From contig MU385723.1 in NCBI GenBank assembly GCA_022497155.1, positions 186,001-250,000 of the forward strand: a stretch of 64,000 nucleotides of DNA. Reading direction: 5' to 3'. Under the pieces are notes generated by a model. It did no database searches. It was given only the letters and a program-made list of their open reading frames with translations, and was not told where the DNA came from. This DNA comes from Whalleya microplaca. Taxonomy: Eukaryota; Ascomycota; Sordariomycetes; Xylariales; Xylariaceae. Shown here one piece after another: positions 47,237-59,383 of the stretch; position 1 is the stretch's first letter; the number at the start of each line of letters is the position of its first letter. The translations under genes and the position numbers were made by a program.

Positions 47237-47927
47237 ACCTCGAAGAAGGAAAGGGAAGAAGGGCATCAGGATGAGGGGTCTCATCACATATGACAGACTG
47301 AAGAGCTGTCAGTGGATGAAACATCAGCACATGGACATGTATGCACAACTATATAGTCATCTGTCCCATTTGAGCCGTATACTAGGACTCAAGGTTTACC
47401 TCACCTAACCCTTCCTAAGGCTGTATCGCCATTGCTTTATACATACTAGATAGTCTCATCTAGATAGCGCAATTAAGGCCTGTTTTGCCATTCACTGTCC
47501 ACGAAACTTGAAGTGAAATTTGTTATGATCATACATGATCTTTTTAAAATGATTGTTAATTTCTTCTATGTAGATGTTGTAAGCTGGGGAGTCTCATGGA
47601 TGTACGTAGACATCCCCAAAACCCTCAACCTGATGCTTCCAGGCATAAGATGAGATTAGCAAATCAAAGACTTAGAAATCAAGATGTCGCCTGAATGATA
47701 GGTACAGTAGATGTAGCTTTACTAAGAGTAGAACTACACAAGCCTATCCCTAGGAATACCTAGGTATAGGGGTTATTCTGCCCAGGACATGGGCAGCTGG
47801 GGTCAGCTGCTCAAACAGTCCCACAGGTGTCACAAGCTTGGTGCCGACGGCGAGCCACAGTTTTTTTAAGCTCGAGATTTCATATCTCGCATCCATGAAC
47901 AAGATCAAGTGGCACGAATGGTCAACT
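47237..47927. other. Intergenic, 0.7 kb
   Basis: No gene was recognised. This must contain the terminator of the RNase H-like gene and the promoter of the mitochondrial release factor gene. Confidence 0.5.
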
Positions 47928-49300
47928 ATGTCAGGAGTACCATGGGTGTGCCGACGCTGTATCAGGGCACTGGCACAGCCTTTGAACCGCCAATTCATTC
48001 GTTTAGCTAGTTCAGGTAAACAATTAGACAATTCCCATGACTTTTGAATATTCTCTTGTTCAAATCGCCTGCTAACATGATCATCCCAGATGTGCGACTC
48101 AATCTTCCCCTGGTTCTCCTCCAGCGCGCGCGAAACATAACCGTAGAGCACGACAAGCTTGCCACCGAACTCGAGAAAGACTTCGACTCCAAGCTTGCGA
48201 AACGGCTCGGCGAGCTGTCGCGCGTCGCTACCGCCCTGAAAGAATGGGAAGCAGCGCGGTCATCTATACAGGAGCTTAACGCTATGCTGCACTCGCAAGA
48301 TGCCGAGCTGCGCCAGTTGGCCAAGGATGAACTATCGGTTACGAACGAGAACTTCGATACGCTAGCGACCACGCTCTCGGCCTCCCTCACCCCCCGCGAT
48401 CCCTTCGCCGACATGCCCTGTCTGATCGAGGTGCGCCCCGGTCCCGGTGGTATGGAGGGCCGTTACTTTGCGGATGCCGTATTCCGCATGTACCGACAAT
48501 ACTGCGCCCGCATGGGCTTGCGCGTCAACATCTTAAAGTACGAATTGGCCGACGGCGGCGAATCCTCAGGCGGTGCAAGCGAGGCTCCGCTACAGGAAGC
48601 CGTGCTGGAGGTGATGGACACGGGGGCATACGATGTATTCCGCGGTGAGGCGGGGATCCACCGGGTGCAGCGCGTTCCATCGACAGAGAGGAGCGGGCGC
48701 ACGCACACGAGCGCCGTGGCCGTCTGGGTGCTGCCGTCGTTCCCCGAGAACGAGAACAACATGCCCAACGAGCAGAGCTTCAACGACCCGAACAGCATCT
48801 TCTACGTCGACCCGAAGGAGGTCCGCGAGGAGAAGATGCGCTCCAGCGGCGCCGGCGGTCAGCACGTCAACAAGACCGAGAGTGCGATTCGCCTCACGCA
48901 CGAGCCGACGGGCATCACCGTGTCCATGCAGGACTCGAGGTCTCAGCATCGGAACCGCGCTGACGCCTGGTCAGTGCTGCGATCACGTATTGGTCAACGG
49001 CGGAGGGAGGAGCGAGATGAAGAAGTGCAGGCGCTGAGGAACAGCGTCCTGAGCAAGGACAAGGTCACGCGCGGCGATAAGATTAGGACCTACAACTACA
49101 GTCAAGATCGGTGTTCAGACCACAGGAGTGGCCTCGATGTACACAACCTACCAGACGTATTGATAGGTGGGGAAACGCTAAGTAGGATCATGGAGAGCAC
49201 GAAAGAATGGCTGACGAAAAGAGACATTGAGGGATTGATTGCAGAGGAGGAGGCCACTGCTGCTGCTGCGGAAAAGCAAGCAAAGAAGGCGAAGAGATAA
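47928..49300 (+). CDS. MRF1: Mitochondrial peptide chain release factor 1
   Basis: Exon 1 (47928-48015) and exon 2 (48090-49300) join in phase 1 over a 74-nt intron with branch GCTAAC, for 432 residues. The N-terminus MSGVPWVCRRCIRALAQPLN is a basic, amphipathic mitochondrial presequence. The PCRF domain includes RPGPGGMEGRYFADAVFRMY. The catalytic loop SSGAGGQHVNKTESAIR carries the GGQ motif (about 285) that triggers peptidyl-tRNA hydrolysis, followed by SQHRNRADAW and TYNYSQDR. It would end translation at UAA and UAG in mitochondria. The C-terminus is Ala/Lys-rich. Length and domain order match fungal RF1. Confidence 0.96.
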
Positions 49301-51203
49301 ACTCCGCTCATCTTTCCTCATATCTCACCACTGTATCAACAGGATTGTACTAGTTACGACATAGACGAAGCGTATATACCTAAATCATCATAGATATCAA
49401 TATGGAGGCTTGTTCTAATAGAATCAGTCGAATTGATTCATCCCCTTATGATTCTCCTGACTCTATAGTTTGGACTTCGGCTGCTAAACGGGGTTCACCA
49501 CCGCCAGCCGAGGGACAGTATCCGACGAGACACCGACGTCTCCCTTCATGAACCCGGGGCGGAAAAAATCGTGAAATCATTGGTTGAAGACCAAGACTGT
49601 CTTCAAACTTTACCTTGTCTTCTATAATCTCGCCTGTGGAGATAAATCCTCCCGCGATTCCCGGGCTGGGGCTATCATATATGGGACCTATGTACATTAT
49701 ATAAGTTCTAGCCAGGTTAGTTCTGTTGTTTCAGTCAAGCCATAACTTGAACTAAGCATCAGGCTAGGCTTGTGTCTAGTCGCAAGAAACGATATACTAT
49801 AAGTAGTTACACTACACGTATGACTAGAGACAATTAGGCATCTGGTCTGATGAGTTATAAGTCTACTTCGGCGGCATTCTTTGTAGTGGTTTGTCTCGGT
49901 TCCCAATTGATTCTATTTGGCTCCATGACGCAAAGTTGAGCATGTATTTCGACTTATCCGGTCAATTTGAGACAGATCTAGTCTACGTCAATTGACTTTC
50001 ACAACATCAGACTATTAATTGTCGCTTGTTTCCAAGAACCTCTATGGCCATGGCTAAACTGATAAGCTTTCTATGATCCCTTGGCACCCCACACTCGGAA
50101 TCCTACGCCCATGTCTTGTTCAACCTCTATAAGACAACCGTAATACTGTACATAAGAGTCTGTGAGACATCGCTTGGTTTTTATATAACCCTATCTTGTC
50201 TCACTTGATCGTCAGCAAGCACATCGAGTTCGTGATCAGGTCTACTACGAAGATGCGCAATATGTATTCTGTAACAATGATCTAATCGAAGCAAGCCACT
50301 GCCCGTCTACAACTACTGCGTACGGACTGAACGGCATGCCCCGCGGCGTGCTCCATGGGTTCGGAATTCGGATCGCCTTGTCACCCAATCAATTTACTTA
50401 GATTGAGAATCCTATTAGTGGCACCCATGGGTACTACCGCAGACAGCTATGCTATGTACAACTTGGGGCACTTTGCGTGGCTGCGTGGATCGTATTATGC
50501 ATCACACTGCTATCGAACGATGGCTCCGAGCTTGAAATCAACCTGCAGCAAATATGCCCTTGCTTAACCGTCCCGAATACAACCCAACGTATGACGACGA
50601 GATGCTGGTGAAGATGCCTATCAACGAGGCGGGCTAACATACATAGAATAGCGCGTGGTATTGCTTTGGAGCTTCCTGGATAGGCAAAACTGCCGCATAA
50701 ACCGGTGTCGCCGCATGGGTTCTACCCCCGGCAGTAATCGATCATGTAGGGCCAGATCAAGGGTAGCTCGTTAGACTCTCGGCTCTCATTGCTGGACGCC
50801 GGGATTCACTGCCCAAAGCGGACCCACCCTCGAGTAGATCTCCCAGGTTTGTTGACCTTCAGCTCGTGCGCTGTCGTATGCGTATCTCTCATGATGCAGG
50901 GCATCGTACCCCTAATAATTGACTGCCTATCTTGTACGGGCTAATCTTACTCGAACAGGATGGTAGAAGAGATTGGACACTGCAGTTTCTTGCAGGCCTT
51001 CTTATTCAGCACCTGCCTAGACTCTCTCTGCCTTACATAGGTAGTAGCTCTCTCTGTGCTCCCCAGGACTTGAAATCGCCAAGCATCTGCTGCGTTCTGC
51101 AGAATTCCTGAATAAGGTTCTGTCTCAGATAGCTTGACTTAAGCTGCGTACATACGTACCTCGATTGGGTTATACGAGGCCTCACGTATACACAACCAGA
51201 GCT
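49301..51203. other. Intergenic, 1.9 kb, with a possible gene remnant at 50.3-50.65 kb
   Basis: Most of the region shows nothing. Around 50420-50637 on the + strand there is a hydrophobic stretch (LGALCVAAWIVLCITLL) and, in another frame, a coding-like end NRPEYNPTYDDEMLVKMP before TAA at 50635. TTATATAA occurs at 50179-50186. This could be a decayed gene or an unresolved last exon. Confidence 0.3.
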
Positions 51204-53046
51204 ATGCATTGGCCCACAATCGCGTCAGGACTGCTGTCCCTGGCCGTCGTGACGGTGGACGCGCGACGAAGCTTCCAACATGTAGGAAGGGAAGACCCGA
51301 GGAAGTCTAAGTCTGTTCCGAGGCAACACGATTTCCTGGCGCACTACCTGTCGACGCGACAGGTGCCCGCGCCTAAGTTCGCCAATGAGAACACCACAAG
51401 TAAGTTCACTAGAGCCGTCTTTGTGTGTACGCTGGGCATCTTAGCTAATTGCGCGTACATAGAGTTTGCGGTCAACGGTACGGGTATTCCCGACGTAGAC
51501 TTTGATGCCGGCGAGTCGTACTCGGGATATCTGCCCATCAGCGACGACCCGAACGATGCCGATGAGCTCTTTTTCTGGTTCTTCCCTTCGAGCTCTAACT
51601 CGACGGAGAAAGAGATTCTGCTATGGCTTAATGGTGGTGTAAGTGGAACCTTCAACACTTCCCTAACCTTGATTTCATACTAGCCCATATTTATATACAA
51701 GTGCACGTCCTAATCATTTCTCACAGCCCGGCTGCTCGTCCTTCGAGGGCCTCATCCAAGAGAATGGGCCGTTCATATGGCAATACGGCACGCTGAAGCC
51801 GGTCCCCAACCCCTGGGCGTGGAACCGGCTCACGAACGTGGTGTGGGTCGAGCAGCCGATCGGCACGGGCTTCTCGAAGGGCACGGTGACGGCGACGAGC
51901 GAGGAGGACGTGGCGGCGCAGTTCCTGGGGTTCTGGAAGAACTTCGTGACGACCTTCTCGCTGCAGGGGTACAAGGTGTACATCGCGGGCGAGTCGTACG
52001 CGGGGCTGTACTGCCCGTACATCGCGTCGGCGATGCTGGACCAGGACGACCCGACGTACTATAACGTCTCCGGCATGCTGATCTACGACCCCGTGCTCGG
52101 CGACGACGTCGTCCAGTCCGCCACCACCGTCGTCCCCTTCGTCGACTACCACCGCAGCCTGATGCCCTTCAACGACTCCTTCTCCGCCTACCTGCACGAG
52201 CAGCACGAGTCCTGCGGCTTCGCCGACTACCACACCCAGTACCTGACGTACCCGCCCCCCGGGCCCCAGCCCACCAACTACTCCGCCACCGTGTCGCGCG
52301 AGTGCCAGGGGCTCTGGAACGACGTGCTCAACGAGGCCATGAGCATCAACCCGTGCTTCGACGTGTACCAGGTGGCGACGACGTGCCCGCTGCTGTGGGA
52401 CATCCTGGGGTTCCCGGGGTCCCTCACCTACCTGCCCGCGGGCGCGGAGATCTACTTCGACCGGGCGGACGTCAAGCGCGCGATCCACGCGGACGTGAAC
52501 ACGACGTGGTACCAGTGCTCGCCGGACTCGGTGTTCGCGGGGCGGGGCGACACGTCGGACCCGTCGACGTGGCGCGTGATCCCGCACGTGGTCGAGGCGA
52601 CCGGCAACGTCATCATCGGCCACGGCTCGCTCGACATGATCCTCATGCCCAACGGCACGCTCCTCAGCATCCAGAACACCACGTGGAACGGCGCGCTCGG
52701 CTTCCAGACGCCCCCCACCGAGCCCTTCTTCGTCCCCTTCCACACGCTCAGCACCGCCGGCGAGCTGAGCGCCGAGACCGACCCCACGCGCCTCGGCTCC
52801 ATCGCCGCCGCCGGCGTCCTGGGCACTGCGCATACGGAGCGCGGGCTCACGTTCGTGAGTATCGATCTCTCGGGCCACATGGTCCCGCAGTATGCGCCGA
52901 GCGCGGCGTTCCGCCAGCTCGAGGTCCTGCTTGGGCGTGTCGATAGTCTGAGCTCTACTACCCCTTTCACTACTGAGCCGAACTACCCGCAGCCCGCGGC
53001 GGATACGCTCGGGAACGGGACGGGGCCCGGAACGATTGGGAAATAG
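51204..53046 (+). CDS. Secreted serine carboxypeptidase, peptidase family S10
   Basis: Three exons (51204-51399, 51463-51638, 51727-53046) encode 563 residues. The ATG opens a signal peptide ([19 protein letters not shown]). The substrate-binding WLNGGPGCSS spans the second splice junction. The catalytic triad is Ser in GESYAG (about 213), Asp in HGSLDMIL (about 426) and His in [12 protein letters not shown] (about 508). Several N-glycosylation sites occur (NTT, NGT, NVS, NDS). S10 enzymes remove C-terminal residues from peptides at acid pH, in the vacuole or outside the cell. The Ser/Thr/Gly-rich C-terminus has no hydrophobic GPI or membrane segment, so secretion is likely. Exon 3 is very GC-rich and leaves long antisense frames that are not genes. 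Confidence 0.95.
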
Positions 53047-53654
53047 TCGGGGTCCTTTTACTCCGTACTAGGAAGAGCGGCTACCGCGAAATGGGGGTAT
53101 GAGGCGATGGTCATAATCCTAATTCACGAGTGTAATGTCTGTACGATCTGTACGTAATTACTGACTGTAATCAATCATCGACAAGACCTCTCTTCGGGGC
53201 TAGGATAATTCATAAAACGTGGAATGATATACATGAAAATATAGATAATTCGCTAGATTTTGGTCGTGGAATATCTTGCAGCGTACAACACTCCGCCTTG
53301 CTATGAACTCACGTAGATGTCCAGAAGGAACATGGTGGTGACTTTAGTACATGAGGGGAGTGAGAGCGACATTTGCTACACCATGTGCCATACAGCATAA
53401 TCCCTAATAAATAACCGGAGACTTGGTATTTCCATCCACCCAAAAAAAACTCAATTTGCGTCGTGGTTGATCGTAAAAAGACCGTCCCTGTCGCATATTT
53501 TGCTGCACCAGCTCCTTCACCCTCCAAGAAACAATCCCCAACGCCTTGCTGACCTGAATGTCAAAATATCGATATACAAACTTGCATACGACATGCGCCG
53601 TGCCCGCCTGCTACCGAGAAGCGAACGCCTATGGATAACCTAGGGGCTGGCTAA
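53047..53654. other. Convergent intergenic, 0.6 kb
   Basis: The 3' ends of the carboxypeptidase and PRELI/MSF1 genes face each other here; nothing else was seen. Confidence 0.5.
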
Positions 53655-54443
53655 TCACTGCTCGAAGACAGACTTTCCCTCCCGCCGTCTCAGTTCTCTC
53701 AGCACGGACACTACCCCGTTGTTCCGTAGCCTTTCAAGCACAATACGCATCCCATCGCGCGACTTGACCAACTGGTCATCCGCCTTATTCGAGGCAATCG
53801 ACTCGATGCTGCTCTGGATCCGCCTGGTTCCCCAGCCCGAAATCCAGCCCCCGAAGCGTCGGGATGCAGTGTCGTCTCCATCATCCGGGGCAGTCAAAGC
53901 TGCCCTGTCCGGCTTCTTGTTGCCGAGCGATGAATGGTACGAGAACGTAGTTGTGACGAAGGTGTTTGGGGAAAGTGGTCGAGAGATGGGAGAGGCCAAA
54001 GAGTTACCTGCTGTCCCGGACCTTGGCTGTGAGTTGTTGCTCGACGCAGTCTGGTCGGAAGGCGTGGTCGAGTAGTGTTGTTGCTCGACTACGCTCAGGA
54101 TTCCCGTGAAGTTCATGTTCCGGCTTTCCGTCTTCATCCAGCCCTCTTTGATATCTACGACGCTGGTCTCGAGGACATAGCTTGACTTGTCTCCATTTCC
54201 GCCCGTGACGCTCGTGGGCAGGAGTTTCATCACAGCCGATGGCATACGAGACTTCTTCAGATGCACACGTGTCGTGTGTAGCCGACCGGTCTCCGGGTCG
54301 ACGTGCGAAGAGATGGTATCAGTCGAGAGGACATGGCTGGAGAAGGGGTTGAGTTGTGGCGAATAGTAGCGGAGGAAGAAGGCTAAGGTTACAGTCGGAA
54401 ATGGGTGGGAATAAGTATGGTTCGTTGTGTGCGTAAGGACCAT
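53655..54443 (-). CDS. PRELI/MSF1 domain protein (Ups family), mitochondrial lipid transfer
   Basis: This is a single exon of 262 residues, ATG at 54443, TGA at 53655. Residues 1-125 carry PRELI/MSF1 features: an N-terminal THTTNHTYSHPFPTVTLAFF, then VLSTDTISSHVDPETGRLHT, a KSRMPSAVMKLLP block and the MKTESRNMNFTGILSV strand near 110. Ups proteins bind Mdm35 in the mitochondrial intermembrane space and carry phosphatidic acid or phosphatidylserine between membranes. A Ser/Asn/Pro-rich insertion (about 130-205) splits the domain before a C-terminal helix (GMRIVLERLRNNGVVSVLRE). Such an insertion is longer than in yeast Ups1-3, each about 175 residues. Which Ups paralogue it matches cannot be decided by eye. 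Confidence 0.85.
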   Translation of the reverse strand: MVLTHTTNHTYSHPFPTVTLAFFLRYYSPQLNPFSSHVLSTDTISSHVDPETGRLHTTRVHLKKSRMPSAVMKLLPTSVTGGNGDKSSYVLETSVVDIKEGWMKTESRNMNFTGILSVVEQQHYSTTPSDQTASSNNSQPRSGTAGNSLASPISRPLSPNTFVTTTFSYHSSLGNKKPDRAALTAPDDGDDTASRRFGGWISGWGTRRIQSSIESIASNKADDQLVKSRDGMRIVLERLRNNGVVSVLRELRRREGKSVFEQ

Positions 54444-55912
54444 TTTGACAGTGTTGAATCCCGTCTAAGCTGGCTATACTTTCTTGGGTATGCACACGTG
54501 CTCAATTGAAGATGGGAGCTTCAAGACGTTGACTTCGTTTTCGTGGATCAAAGGGCTTTGACAAGGCTAGGGATGTCCTCGTCGAGGGATTGTTTGCTGA
54601 TGGATTTGTGTCGAGCCTTAGCTGAAGGACGATCCGCGTAGCTTAGTGTGCTCAGATAGACATGAGAGTTTCTTTGGAGGCCCAATGCGTTGGCCTCCAA
54701 GCCTTCTACAACTATGATACTGGGACAAGGTTAATCGCGCGGTGTAGCTCGACAAATCGAGTTGGGTGGTATAATAAGATTTCAGGCATGAATCATTGAG
54801 AGTTGCTATGATATAGTATATAAAGGGAAGCGGAAAGGGGGAAGGGGGGAGGAGAAGGAGGAGGTCATCAGTTGGTGATGTGATATGATGCGTGCGAATG
54901 GAGGCAACGTACGATGGCAGATGGCACCGACGAAAGTCAATTTCTCTTCTTCTGTCAGATTCCGTTCCGACTCGCCGAGCAAGATCACCGGTCGGAGATA
55001 CGATTGATTGGCTGGATGGCGATATGAGCCCACTATATTGATAGGGTATCAACGTGCTGCGAAATGCGGGGAAAGCTTGGACCATTATGGGTTTAGTGGC
55101 AAGTCTCAGCAGCAAGTCTCAATTCAGCATTTGTCATTGAACCTTCCGCCCTCCTTTTTTGTTCTACTCATTACTGCATACAGGAGGTGGCAAGTGTACC
55201 TAGATCCCGTGGAGGCAGGTGCTATTGATACTGAGTTTATCGTAATACATTTATGTAGCAAATCAAAACTTTATACCTGAACGATCTAAATCTGAATCCT
55301 TACCATGATGCCTCTAGGCTCTAGCTAAGCTGCTAAGTACAGCATCTTAGTCTCAAACAAGTGATTCTCTTTGTAGACAAAAGATGAGGCTGCTAGTAGA
55401 CAGTTATGCTCTTTAGACTTTCACATATTACTCGTTAAGTATCTCATGGATAAGATAGAACATCATTGCATGTCTTGTCTTCCACAGTAAAAAAGCACTG
55501 TTAGAAGGTTGAAAACAAGTACATGTAAGAGACACAGAGTGACGGACACAACGTGAGAACCTATTAAATATGATTCGATAGCACATAGGAACTGTGGCTC
55601 CTAATATAGTGAACTTATAGATGCACTTTCTAACAGCACTCATGGCCCGATCTTGCTTCAGTATACTCCATATGTAGCTCATCACGGGTAGGGCAAAACG
55701 AAGGCTTAACCAATAAGGCGTAAGCTTACTTGTCGTTGTGATGATTGGCCAGTCGAACTAGTGTGGCGTGAGCTACCCTGCAAGGCTTCTGAACGCCCCA
55801 TTTACATCATCTCCAATCTTTTTAAACAATCCGATTATAAATTGCCGACTTCTCAAATAGAGCGCAGTGCCACGCATCGCAAAACAGCTCGGCAGCCAGC
55901 ACCTCATACACA
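54444..55912. other. Divergent intergenic, 1.5 kb
   Basis: This holds the promoters of the PRELI/MSF1 and Grx5 genes. It includes a purine-rich tract at 54830-54870. No other gene was recognised. Confidence 0.5.
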
Positions 55913-56504
55913 ATGTTTGCGCGACCATTATTCTCGGCCGTACGTGTTCGACCTCCAGCCACATAATAACATGCGCCGGAGCTGACATGCATTTCGCAGA
56001 CCTTCCGGCAAGCCGCCCGGCCCATGGCCCATGGCGCCCTAAAGCCAACACCCTTCCGCCCGGCCTTTCAACAGCGATTACTGTCCGATCTCACGAGGCA
56101 AGCCATTGAAAAGGCCGTGTCATCCGCCCCGGTGGTTCTGTTCATGAAGGGAACGCCCGAAACGCCGCAATGCGGCTTCTCCAGAGCCAGCATCCAAATC
56201 CTGGGCCTGCAGGGCGTGGACCCGAAGAAATTCGCCGCTTTCAATGTCTTAGAAGATGCTGAGTTGAGATCAGGTATGGATCTGTTCAGACTATTCGCGT
56301 ATAGGGACTATGGCTGATCTGTTCGATTCTTCAGGTATCAAAGAGTTCTCCGACTGGCCCACAATCCCCCAGCTCTACCTCAACAAGGAGTTTGTCGGCG
56401 GATGCGACATCCTCGTCTCTATGCACCAAGATGGTTCGCTTGCCAAGTTGCTAGAAGAGAAAGGCGTATTAGCCCCATTAGACGGATCCGAGTCGAAGGA
56501 ATAA
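55913..56504 (+). CDS. GRX5: Mitochondrial monothiol glutaredoxin 5
   Basis: Three exons (55913-55939, 56000-56273, 56335-56504) encode 156 residues. The nine-residue first exon MFARPLFSA joins [12 protein letters not shown] to give a basic presequence for mitochondrial import. The active site PQCGFS (Cys near 67) is the monothiol CGFS type, with KGTPETPQ before it. [20 protein letters not shown] supplies the cis-Pro and glutathione-binding residues. Grx5 passes [2Fe-2S] clusters from the Isu scaffold to target proteins. Phases are 0 and 1 and both introns have GT...AG ends. Length and sequence match fungal Grx5. Confidence 0.96.
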
Positions 56505-57345
56505 GATAGATCACAAGACGACTTTGGGCTTCTAAATCGATACGACTTGTAAGATTATTGTACGATTCGGATATACAATCATCGCTCATGAAATAGGCAG
56601 TCAACGGTCATGTACGTACGTCATAGACCAGGCCACTGCACGTGTGAAGGGGCATATCGGCAACCTTGAATAGAGACATAGAGACTACAGCTACCAGCTG
56701 AACAATCAATACTGCTGAGTAGACAATAAGCACTGAGTCTAAATACGCTTGACCCTCGACAAGTCTATACGATATGTCTCTCTGCTTTTTGTACACAAGC
56801 GTTCGTCATAGATGGAAGAGGGTTAGCCTTCCAGACAGGTGCCGCGGCATGACCGCATATCCAAATACATCTCCTTTCCCCTCTAGGAAACTATTCCAAG
56901 GTATAGACGGATATCAAGTCTAGCATGTCTCGTGTTAGGGTTTTTAGTAGAACGACACATGACAGTTACATTACCTATTCTACATGTCCACCCCTAGGTG
57001 GGGAGTGCAATCCCTTCCTCCCAAAATGTCTACATATTAACAGTTCTTGGTATTCCGTATGTGACTTATGTAGTTAAGGTTGCACCAGCAAGGGATACTC
57101 TACCGAATTCGGCCGGAGACATACCCTACCAGATGTCAATGCTTTAAGATACTCGGGAATAAGTTAGCTAGGTGTACGACTTAAATGTAGAGGTTAATAA
57201 TATACAGTAAGAATTGGTCGCGGAGCTTCAGTCTCATACCAAGTTATATGTGGTATTTTATTCTTAAAAGAATACTATCGCGTACACTTATATCTTAGAT
57301 CTAGTACCTAGTAGTCAGACGACTTCATACACTATCGGCGCATCT
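56505..57345. other. Convergent intergenic, 0.8 kb
   Basis: AT-rich DNA lies between the convergent ends of the Grx5 and gamma-glutamyltranspeptidase genes. Nothing was recognised. Confidence 0.5.
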
Positions 57346-59383
57346 CTATAAAGGATATGCCGCCCCATCTCCACGCGGATCGCTCCCGGCAGACCAAACC
57401 CCCAAGTTCTCGATCGGATCAACGCTCCAGCGAATGATCTGCCCGCGACCGAACTGGGCCCTCTCCATCTCCGTCACGATCTCGACCTTATGGCCGAGCT
57501 TCCGCAGCCCCTCCACCGTCTCCGCCGGCATACCCTCTTCGACATACACCGTCCGATCGAGAACGCCTCCGCGGTCCATGCCGTTCCCGATGCACACGCG
57601 CGGCGCATCCAGCGCCTGCTGCGGGCTGAGGCCGCCGACGATCTGGCCCAGCAGCACCTGCACGTGGCCCTGGGGCTGCATGAAGCCGCCCATGACGCCG
57701 AAAACACTATGCAGCGAGCCGTCGTGCAGGTTCGTCACCGCGGCCGGGATGATGGTATGGTAGGGCCGCTTGCGCGGCGCCAGCACGTTCGGGTGCCCGG
57801 CGTCGAGGCTGAAGTTCGCCGCGCGGTTCTGCAGCGTGAACCCGCACCCGCGCGGCACGATGCACGTCCCGAACCCCCCGTAGTTGCTGTTGATGAACGA
57901 GATCGCGTTCCCGCCCGCGTCCGCCGCCGCGAAGTACACCGTGTCGCTGCTCTGCAGCGCCGGCGAGCCGTGGTGCAGGATGTCGCTGGCCTTCTCTGGG
58001 TTGAAGAGCGCCGCGCGCTCCGCCAGGTATGGTTGTGATACCAGCGACGCCGACGGCACGCGCTCGACGTTCGGGTCCGTTACGAACCAGCTCGCGTCCG
58101 CGAACGCGATGCGCAGGGCCTCGATCACCGCATGCAGGTACTGCGCGCTGTTGAAGTCGGCGGGTCTCCACGTTGGGATCGTCCCCGCGCGCTCCAGCTC
58201 CTGCAGCACGCCCAGCGCCATCAGCGCCACGATGCCCTGCCCGTTGGGCGGGTGCTCCCACAGCTCGAGCCCGAGGTCCGGCGTCTCGTCGCCGCCGCCG
58301 CCAAGGACGTTGTCCTTCAGGGTCTGGGCGATGTTCTGCCCGCGGAACTTCAGCGAGATCGCCTCCACGGGCTCGCTGCCCGTCTCGGCGTGGTGCGCCA
58401 GGTCGTCCAGCTCCAGGTGGCCGCCGAGGTCCTGCACGACCTTCACGAGCTCCGTGGCGATGCGGCCCGTGTAGAACCCCTTCTTGCCCTCGGTGGCGAG
58501 GGCCCGGAAGGTTTGCGCTAGCGTCGGGTTCTTCTTGATCTCGCCTGCGTTGGGAGCGCGCACGCCGTCGGGTGCGCTGGGGTCGCTTTTGAGCATCTCG
58601 CCTCCGTTCGGCGATGCGGTGCGGATCTGCGCCTCCGATTTCTTCCACTGATCCGAATATCAGATCCCCACTGACTGACTGGTGTTTCTCATCACTTGAG
58701 GGAAGCAAAGAAAATCAACTTACAAAGTGCGCGACCCCTTCCGATACGGGGAATCCCTTCTCGCCGAGCTCGATGGCGGGAGCGAGGATCTGCTGAAGGG
58801 AGACTTTGCCGCTGCCGAAGCGCTCCACCGTGTCGACCCATCCCGCCGCGGCCCCCGGCACGGACACGGCGTGCACGCTGGGCATGGGAATCCGGCCGGA
58901 CTCGCCGTCTTTCAGGCCGAGCGAGCTGCGGATCCGCTCCAGCGTGCACTTGCCCCCGGAGCGGCCCGAGCCGTTCAGCGCCGAGACTTTCTTCGTCTTC
59001 GCGTCGTAGAACAGACAGAACATGTCGCCGCCGATGCCCGTGGAGCACGGCTCTGTCATGTTGAGGCCCGCGGCTGGTGTGCTAGTTAGCTGCAGAGCCT
59101 CCTGAGATGGGGTTGAGGAGAGACTTCTCAAGACTTACCAACGGCCACGGCAGCATCCTATAGAGTTGTGTCAGTGACTATCCTTCTCCAACCGGCTGGG
59201 TGAGTAGTATATACTTACAGCACAGTTCCCGCCCGCTTCTAATACATCGATACCACATTTTGCGGCCAGTGGCTGCGTGCATGAAACAATACCCTTGGTG
59301 CTGTGAACCACACTCCTCCGACTCGGAAACTTCGCAAACGCCTTTGAAGGCGGAGGGAACACTGATGGCGTCGTCAAAGGCAT
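57346..59383 (-). CDS. Gamma-glutamyltranspeptidase family protein
   Basis: Four exons (59383..59219, 59157..59139, 59073..58724, 58647..57346) encode 611 residues. Exon 2 is only 19 nt; using it gives CADAAVAVAAGLNMTEPCST, the family block before GIGGDMF. The large-subunit part includes VSVPGAAAGWVD and ELWEHPPNGQG. The self-cleavage site and nucleophile is Thr near 414 in SDTVYF, followed by DAGGNAISFINSNYGGFG, and FGVMGGFMQPQGH lies downstream. These Ntn hydrolases move or hydrolyse the gamma-glutamyl group of glutathione and conjugates. No signal peptide or membrane anchor is present, unlike the classical secreted or vacuolar enzymes, so it may act inside the cell or on other N-acyl substrates. 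The middle of exon 4 is very GC-rich and produces long antisense frames. Confidence 0.93.

Noticed and set aside
49446..49697. Minus-strand frame of 83 residues
   Set aside because: The text looks partly ordered but lacks homology cues, promoter or partner exons.
51721..52878. 385-residue antisense frame
   Set aside because: It lies opposite exon 3 of the serine carboxypeptidase, is extremely Arg/Val/Gly-rich, and results from high GC codon bias.
57490..58708. Several long frames on both strands within the gamma-glutamyltranspeptidase locus
   Set aside because: They overlap the conserved exon 4 in other frames and have Arg/Ala/Pro-rich, family-less translations.
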